Positions 16,110 to 20,520 of a stretch of DNA of 20,520 nucleotides are shown piece by piece. A program made the translations under genes and the position numbers. The stretch lies in NCBI RefSeq assembly GCF_938045405.1, contig NZ_CALIMW010000020.1, positions 1-20,520 on the forward strand, written 5' to 3'. Under the pieces are notes generated by a model. The model made no database searches, was not told the origin of the DNA, and was given only the letters and a program-made list of their open reading frames with translations. This stretch comes from an uncultured Campylobacter sp. (GTDB taxonomy: Bacteria > Campylobacterota > Campylobacteria > Campylobacterales > Campylobacteraceae). Positions within the stretch are counted from its first letter, which is position 1, and each line of letters starts with the position of its first letter.

Positions 16110-17522
16110 ATGCAAAATTTTCTCGACAAACTCACCGCCACAATTGACGCGATCAACTCCTTTTTGTGGGGTCCGTACTTTCTAATCGCCCTACTTTGCG
16201 GCACCGGCGCGTATTTTACGGCGCGCTTGCATTTAGTGCAAATTTTTAAATTTAGAATGGGCGCGCGCAAGCTTTTCGGCAACTTCTCCCTGCACGGCGA
16301 GGCTGCGGGTAAAAGCGGCATGAGCTCGTTCCAAGCCGTCGCCACGGCGATCGCGGCGCAAGTCGGCACGGGCAACCTGGTAGGCGCCAGCACCGCGTTA
16401 GTGATGGGCGGACCGGGCGCGATATTTTGGATGTGGTGCGCGGCGTTTTTAGGCATGGCGACGAATTTTGCAGAGATCTGCCTGGCTCAAATTTACCGCA
16501 CCAAGGACGACAGCGGACATATGATCGGAGGGCCTGCGTTTTACATCAGTCGCGGACTCAAAAGCCCCCTTGCCAAGCCTTTAGCGGCATTTTTTGCGCT
16601 AGCCATCATCTTTGCTTTGGGTTTCATGGGCAATATGGTGCAAGCAAACTCTATCTCCGACGGCTTTAGCGGCGCATTCGGGATTCCGAAGTGGGTGAGC
16701 GGCGCAGCCTTAGCACTCATCTGCTGCGTCATCTTTTTCGGCGGCGTCAAAGCGATCGCGCGCGTAGCCGAAAAGGTCGTGCCACTAATGGCGATCTGCT
16801 ACGTGCTAGTCGGTCTCGTCATCATCGGCTCAAATTTCGATAAAATTCCATCCGTCATCGCGCTAATATTCAAAGCTGCGTTCGATCCATCCGCTGCCTG
16901 GGGCGGCGCTACGGGCGCTACGATCGCCACTGCGATGAGATACGGCATCGCGCGCGGGCTCTTTTCAAACGAAGCGGGCATGGGCTCGACGCCGCACGCA
17001 CACGCCGCGGCGAACGTCAAACACCCCGTAGATCAAGCCGTGCTCGGCATAATGGGCGTTTTCGTCGATACATTCATCGTGCTTAACATCACCGTTTTTG
17101 TCGTGCTTAGCACCGACGTAGTCACCTTCGAAAACGGCAAGGCGGTATTTTCGGGCATCTCGCTGGTGCAGGAAGCCTTCGGATCGCAAATTTTGGGTCG
17201 CAGCGGCGGCTACGGCTTCGTGGCGATCTGCCTGTTTTTCTTCGCATTTACCACGATTTTGGGCTGGTATTACTTCGCCGAGATCAACGTGCGATACCTC
17301 CTGGGCGCAAAATTCGTCAAGCTCTTGCAAATTTTGGTCGTCGCATTCGTATTCATAGGAAGCGTGCAAAAGATCGACCTAGTCTGGGGGCTAGCCGATA
17401 TGTTTAACGGACTGATGGTGATCCCCAACTTAATCGCAATCATCCTGCTTAGCCCCGTCGTCGTGCGGCTTTTGAGCGACTTTAACGACGGCAAAAGCTA
17501 CGACGCGAACGACTACAAATGA
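16110..17522 (+). CDS. sodium:alanine/glycine symporter, AgcS family
   Basis: A 470-residue inner-membrane transporter of the alanine-or-glycine:cation symporter family (TC 2.A.25), expected to import alanine or glycine with Na+. Family landmarks are the N-terminal WGPYFLIALLCGTGAYF, the signature around ATAIAAQVGTGNLVG (78-92), GGPGAIFWMWCAAFLGM (100-116), GGPAFYISRGL (140-150) and GLFSNEAGMGSTPHAHA (283-299). Many hydrophobic helices follow. Length is normal. A weak CGGAAAAG precedes the ATG. It stands alone: the next gene is 146 nt away, past a strong hairpin. Amino acids are a main carbon source for Campylobacter, which fits. Confidence 0.9.
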   Translation: MQNFLDKLTATIDAINSFLWGPYFLIALLCGTGAYFTARLHLVQIFKFRMGARKLFGNFSLHGEAAGKSGMSSFQAVATAIAAQVGTGNLVGASTALVMGGPGAIFWMWCAAFLGMATNFAEICLAQIYRTKDDSGHMIGGPAFYISRGLKSPLAKPLAAFFALAIIFALGFMGNMVQANSISDGFSGAFGIPKWVSGAALALICCVIFFGGVKAIARVAEKVVPLMAICYVLVGLVIIGSNFDKIPSVIALIFKAAFDPSAAWGGATGATIATAMRYGIARGLFSNEAGMGSTPHAHAAANVKHPVDQAVLGIMGVFVDTFIVLNITVFVVLSTDVVTFENGKAVFSGISLVQEAFGSQILGRSGGYGFVAICLFFFAFTTILGWYYFAEINVRYLLGAKFVKLLQILVVAFVFIGSVQKIDLVWGLADMFNGLMVIPNLIAIILLSPVVVRLLSDFNDGKSYDANDYK

Positions 17523-17528
17523 CGCCGC

Positions 17529-17564
17529 GCGCTAAATTTCAAGCCCGCACTTGAAATTTAGCGC
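17529..17564 (+). terminator. 15-bp perfect hairpin after the symporter gene
   Basis: Arms 17529-17543 and 17550-17564 are perfectly complementary around a 6-nt loop, starting 6 nt after the symporter stop. The position suggests a terminator or mRNA 3' protector, but no T-run follows on either strand, so it is not a canonical intrinsic terminator. Confidence 0.5.
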
Positions 17565-17645
17565 ACAATCGCCGCAAAATTTAGAATTTTAAAATTCTTT
17601 TCAAGCTAAAATCCTAGCCTAAATTTTATGATTTAAGGAGAACGC

Positions 17646-17681
17646 ATGCAAATTTTAAGGAGCGAAAAATGCCCGTTTTAA
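17646..17681 (+). CDS. possible 11-residue upstream peptide overlapping the MOSC gene
   Basis: ATG 17646 has its own AAGGAG 5 nt upstream and encodes MQILRSEKCPF, ending 12 nt inside the next gene in another frame. Its ribosome site and ATG look like a near-copy of those of the MOSC gene 22 nt later. It may be a coupling or leader peptide, or merely a relic start site. Confidence 0.25.
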   Translation: MQILRSEKCPF

Positions 17682-18355
17682 AGGCATTGCTGACCGGGCA
17701 GCCGCGCGCTTACGGCGACGAGCGCGCTACGCAGCCTCTAAAAAGGCGCTGGGAGACGGCGATTTTTAAGCAAGCTAGAGCGGGCGAAGTGTGCGCGAAT
17801 GAGCTTGGGTTCGAGGGCGACGCGGTAGCCGACACGCTGCATCACGGCGGAGAGGAAAAGGCGATTTTTGCCAACTCGCTGCAAAATTACGCCGCGTGGG
17901 AGAGGTTTTTGGGACTTAAAAATCTAGCCTACGGCGCAATGGGCGAAAACCTCACGATCAGCGGACTACACGAGCAAAACGTCTGCATCGGCGATGTGCA
18001 CCGCATAGGCTCGCTGGTGCTACAAGTAAGCCAGCCGCGCAAGCCCTGCTACAAGCTCTCGATGCGCTGGGGTAACGCGGAGATGACGGCAGAGATCGCA
18101 CGTAGCGGACTTACCGGTTGGTACTACCGCGTACTAGAGACCGGCTCGTGTCGCGCGGGCGACGAGATCTACGTCGTGGGACGCGACCCCGCTATGATGA
18201 GCGTGATGGAGCTCAACCGTTTATTTTACGGCGATCGCCTCGATGAAGAGTTGCTAGCAAAATTTAACCTACTTACGACGCTTACGCCAAAATGGCGCGA
18301 GGATATGCGCCGCAAGCTAGAAGGCAGCTACGACGACGGCTTTATGCGGCTATGA
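17669..18355 (+). CDS. yiiM: MOSC-domain protein, YiiM-like
   Basis: A 228-residue protein (E. coli YiiM 224) with an MOSC domain followed by a C-terminal helical domain. Seen in sequence: LHHGGEEKAIF at 57-67, GENLTISGL at 92-100, QPRKPCYKL at 122-130 with the likely molybdenum-cofactor ligand Cys127, and the C-terminal SVMELNRLFYGDR segment typical of YiiM. YiiM reduces N-hydroxylated base analogues such as 6-hydroxylaminopurine using Moco; the same activity is likely but not shown. AAGGAG at 17657-17662 stands 6 nt before ATG 17669. It needs molybdenum cofactor, like the FdhF enzyme in this window, though there is no sign they are co-regulated. Confidence 0.85.
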   Translation: MPVLKALLTGQPRAYGDERATQPLKRRWETAIFKQARAGEVCANELGFEGDAVADTLHHGGEEKAIFANSLQNYAAWERFLGLKNLAYGAMGENLTISGLHEQNVCIGDVHRIGSLVLQVSQPRKPCYKLSMRWGNAEMTAEIARSGLTGWYYRVLETGSCRAGDEIYVVGRDPAMMSVMELNRLFYGDRLDEELLAKFNLLTTLTPKWREDMRRKLEGSYDDGFMRL

Positions 18356-19096
18356 ATTTAGCCTCGAAGCGGCGTGATAAAACCAGCAAAGTAGCGCCGC
18401 GTCTTGTTGTTTTAAAACACACTCTTGGCGCGGATTTCAAAATACTTTCCAAGCCGCCGATGCTAAGTTTCAAGACACTTCTTGGCTACTCAATATCGGC
18501 TTAGAAAAAATACTTTCTTGATGCAAGCTGCAAATTCAGACTAAATTCCAAAGACGAAATTTTAATTTGATCCGCGCTGATCGCGCGCAAATGCGATCTG
18601 TTTTCACACCATGTTTTGCGGCATGACACGGACTGCAAGCAAAATTAAAGACGCAAATTTAACCGCGCTTAGAATTTAATCTTTTATGAAATCTAAATTT
18701 AGCCGCACATTCAAAGCCGCAAGCGCCGCTCTTTATAAATTTTAAAATTTAAAAGCGGTAAATTTAACTCTCTTGCTCGCAGTGAATTTTTTTCAAAAAT
18801 CAAAAAGCGAACTATTTTTACTCGCGCAACACACTCATCTCGCACATTTAGCGGCATGGCTCTTACGCTGCAAACGAGCTTCCTCAAAGCTTGTAACGCG
18901 CACCAAATTAGACATGTCAGATGCTTCGCCAAGCGCCTTTCAAAGCCTTATAGCGCTCGATATAAGTAGAATTTTGCGTAGAATTTTGCGCGGCGCGGCA
19001 ACAATTACGACCTTTAAGAGTGCACACCGCAGCTCAAAAGCCTATTTCAGCTTTTTAAAACCGCGCTTCGTAAGGCCAAAGTCCATTTTCACGCGC
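18356..19096. other. 741-bp stretch without a convincing gene
   Basis: Only short frames with weak starts and no ribosome sites are seen. The longest, a 125-codon plus frame starting with TTG at 18773, runs into the 3' end of the convergent minus-strand gene and has the composition of chance translation. A 12-bp tandem duplication, TAGAATTTTGCG, lies at 18967-18990. The stretch may be decayed coding DNA; no family is recognisable. Confidence 0.5.
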
Positions 19097-20113
19097 TTAA
19101 TCAACTATCGCGATACCCGCATCAGCGTAGACTTTTCGCGCCTTTTTTGATATGCCGATGCCGGCCGTTTCGATTTTCTTAAGATTAACGAAGGGCGCAA
19201 GCTCGGCGGCATCGATGTTTTTGATGTCGAAAAGCTCGTCCTCGCCGTCCCAATCAGGCGCGATTTGCAGATAAATTTCATTTCCGCCGTCAAGATAGAG
19301 CTCGCTCACCCGCTCCGCCAAATCCGCAGGGACCGGATAGTCCTTGAACCACTTTTTGGCTTGCGGCAGCGCGCCGAAGTCCGCGTACGGATCGATGCCG
19401 CGCTCCTCGCAGTACTCAAACACGTCAAATTTGGGCTATAGCAGGGCTTTTTCATACATCAGCTCGTTCATCACGGCGATTTTGAAATTGAAATTTTTAA
19501 ACGCTAGCGTCTCGCCCGCCGTGCGCGGAAGCTTAAATTTATCGCTCGGCTTTCGCTTTAGCTTTTTCTCTTTTTGATTGATGCAGACGCGCCCTATCGG
19601 CATTTTCGCAGCTCGCACGATGTCTGCGATCTCGTCGGTGTCACGCTTAGCGAAGCGCTCGGCGAAGTCCATCGCGCCTATGCGCTCCTGCACGGCCTCG
19701 GCAAGAGCTAGCGAAACTTCGAATTTGCCCAGGCTAAGCTCCAAAAATATATATGCGCCGCGCAGCTCCTGTTCTGGCACGGCCTCAAGCGGCGGCCTAC
19801 CCTCAAGCGTGAACGCGCCGCCGTAGAGCTTGCGCGGAACCTCGTGCTGCACGCCCTTTGCGACCTCAAGCATCAAAACTATCTCGGAAAGCTTCGGCTC
19901 TGCGAGCTCGTCTGCGCGCACGAAGGCGAAAATCCCCGCCTCATCCCAAAAATAGCGGCTTTTGCCCTCACCGTCATCAATCACGCGCGGCTGGTCTAGG
20001 GCTTCATTAAATTTAGCTAGATCAAACCCGCAGTTTACGCCGCCGATGAAAACGCCGTCCGAGCGCACGTCGACGTCGAATTTATCCTTTTTAAAAATAT
20101 CAAATAGCCCCAT
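19097..20113 (-). pseudogene. two-domain protein of unknown function split by an in-frame amber codon
   Basis: Read from ATG 20113 (AGGAGAGG upstream), the frame codes for 225 residues beginning MGLFDIFKKDKFDVDVR, then meets TAG at 19436-19438 and continues in the same frame for about 112 more codons to TAA at 19097. The text around the stop, NELMYEKALL-stop-PKFDVFEYCEERG, reads as one protein, and the downstream part (DGGNEIYLQIAPDWDGEDEL) keeps clean protein-like sequence. From memory the layout resembles uncharacterised proteins annotated DUF7738 plus DUF6892; this is a tentative family name and no function is known. A single base change would restore the frame. The second half has only a GTG (19423) and no good ribosome site. 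Recent pseudogene, sequencing error and stop read-through all fit. Confidence 0.65.
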
Positions 20114-20145
20114 TTTGCCTCTCCTGATTTTGCCTTAATTTCGTC

Positions 20146-20520
20146 TTAAAATTTTTCCAAAAACCCGTAAAAATCGTCCGCAAAAAGCCTATCTTCGCTC
20201 TGCGCGTAGTCGCGCACATAGACCTTGTATTCGCACAGCGCGTCGCCTGCGCCCGCTCGCTTGCTATCTCTTTCATCGCTCCACTTGCTGCATTGCTCAT
20301 TGTTGCGCCCACTGTTTTACACTTCGTTTCATCTGGCGCTTCTGCATTCATATTGCGCGCCACATCCGGCGATCTCTCCGCGCGCGCTTCGTCGCCAAAT
20401 GCCCTATTTTCCGCACCGTCGGCTACCGTTGCGACGACCGTATCACGCGCCGTCGCGCTCGCAGCTTTGCCGATCGTACTCTCCGCCGTCTTGCCGTGCG
20501 CCGTGTTGGGCGAGCCGTCC
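20146..20520 (-). pseudogene. 3' end of an unidentified gene, apparently frameshifted, cut by window edge
   Basis: One minus frame is open from the window edge to about 20100 and is Ala/Thr/Glu-rich and low in complexity. In a second minus frame, the last 30 or so codons before TAA 20146-20148 read CEYKVYVRDYAQSEDRLFADDFYGFLEKF, which looks like a real C-terminus, while the first frame there becomes basic nonsense. The join would lie near 20230-20270. The second frame has stops at 20317 and farther upstream, so an intact gene needs a shift. The natural end 33 nt before the next ATG fits an operon. No family is recognised; the upstream part is not in the window. Confidence 0.35.

Noticed and set aside
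16965..17369. 134-codon minus frame inside the symporter gene
   Set aside because: Antisense shadow: His/Cys/Arg-rich composition and lies wholly within a well-supported gene.
18773..19150. 125-codon plus frame
   Set aside because: TTG start, no ribosome site, basic and Ser-rich composition, overlaps the end of the opposite gene; no family recognised.

Overview
The window looks like a chromosomal segment of a Campylobacter-type epsilonproteobacterium of moderate GC content, perhaps an oral species such as those around C. gracilis, C. concisus or C. showae. This is inferred from the gene set (Hyf-type formate hydrogenlyase, selenocysteine formate dehydrogenase, FNT formate channel), the AT-rich spacers full of AAATTT/AAATTC words, and promoters with a clear TATAAT box but a poor -35 box. 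The species is not proven.

Positions 1-13636 form one functional block. On the minus strand lies fdhF (2778-511), a formate dehydrogenase whose frame contains an in-frame UGA read as selenocysteine, backed by a SECIS hairpin; it ends at a good intrinsic terminator. Divergent from it, across a 394-bp regulatory spacer, runs an eleven-gene plus-strand operon (3173-13574): hyfA, hyfB, hyfC, hyfE, hyfF, hyfG, hyfH, hyfI, a HycH/HyfJ-type maturation protein, the HycI-type protease, and a formate channel of the FocA/FocB family. Most genes overlap by 1-4 bases or are 0-10 bases apart, and the operon ends in a strong terminator. Together they would take in formate (or release it), oxidise it at FdhF, pass electrons through HyfA/HyfH/HyfI clusters to the NiFe site in HyfG, evolve H2, and possibly pump ions through HyfB and HyfF. 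No hyfD is present.

Positions 13637-15050 hold a repeat-rich non-coding stretch and a minus-strand Crp/Fnr-family regulator whose recognition helix resembles that of CooA but which lacks the CooA heme ligands. A GTCA-N6-TGAC palindrome sits 41.5 bp upstream of the predicted hyf start of transcription, a classic activator position; linking the two is my main regulatory hypothesis.

Positions 15051-18355 carry three unrelated plus-strand genes, each with its own spacer: a Tcmp/LCMT-type SAM methyltransferase, an AgcS sodium:alanine symporter, and a YiiM-type MOSC protein. Positions 18356-19096 show no convincing gene. Positions 19097-20520 are minus strand and look damaged: a two-domain protein of unknown function split by an in-frame amber codon, and upstream of it the end of another reading frame that appears frameshifted and runs off the window. 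I saw no tRNA, rRNA, CRISPR array, transposase or phage gene.
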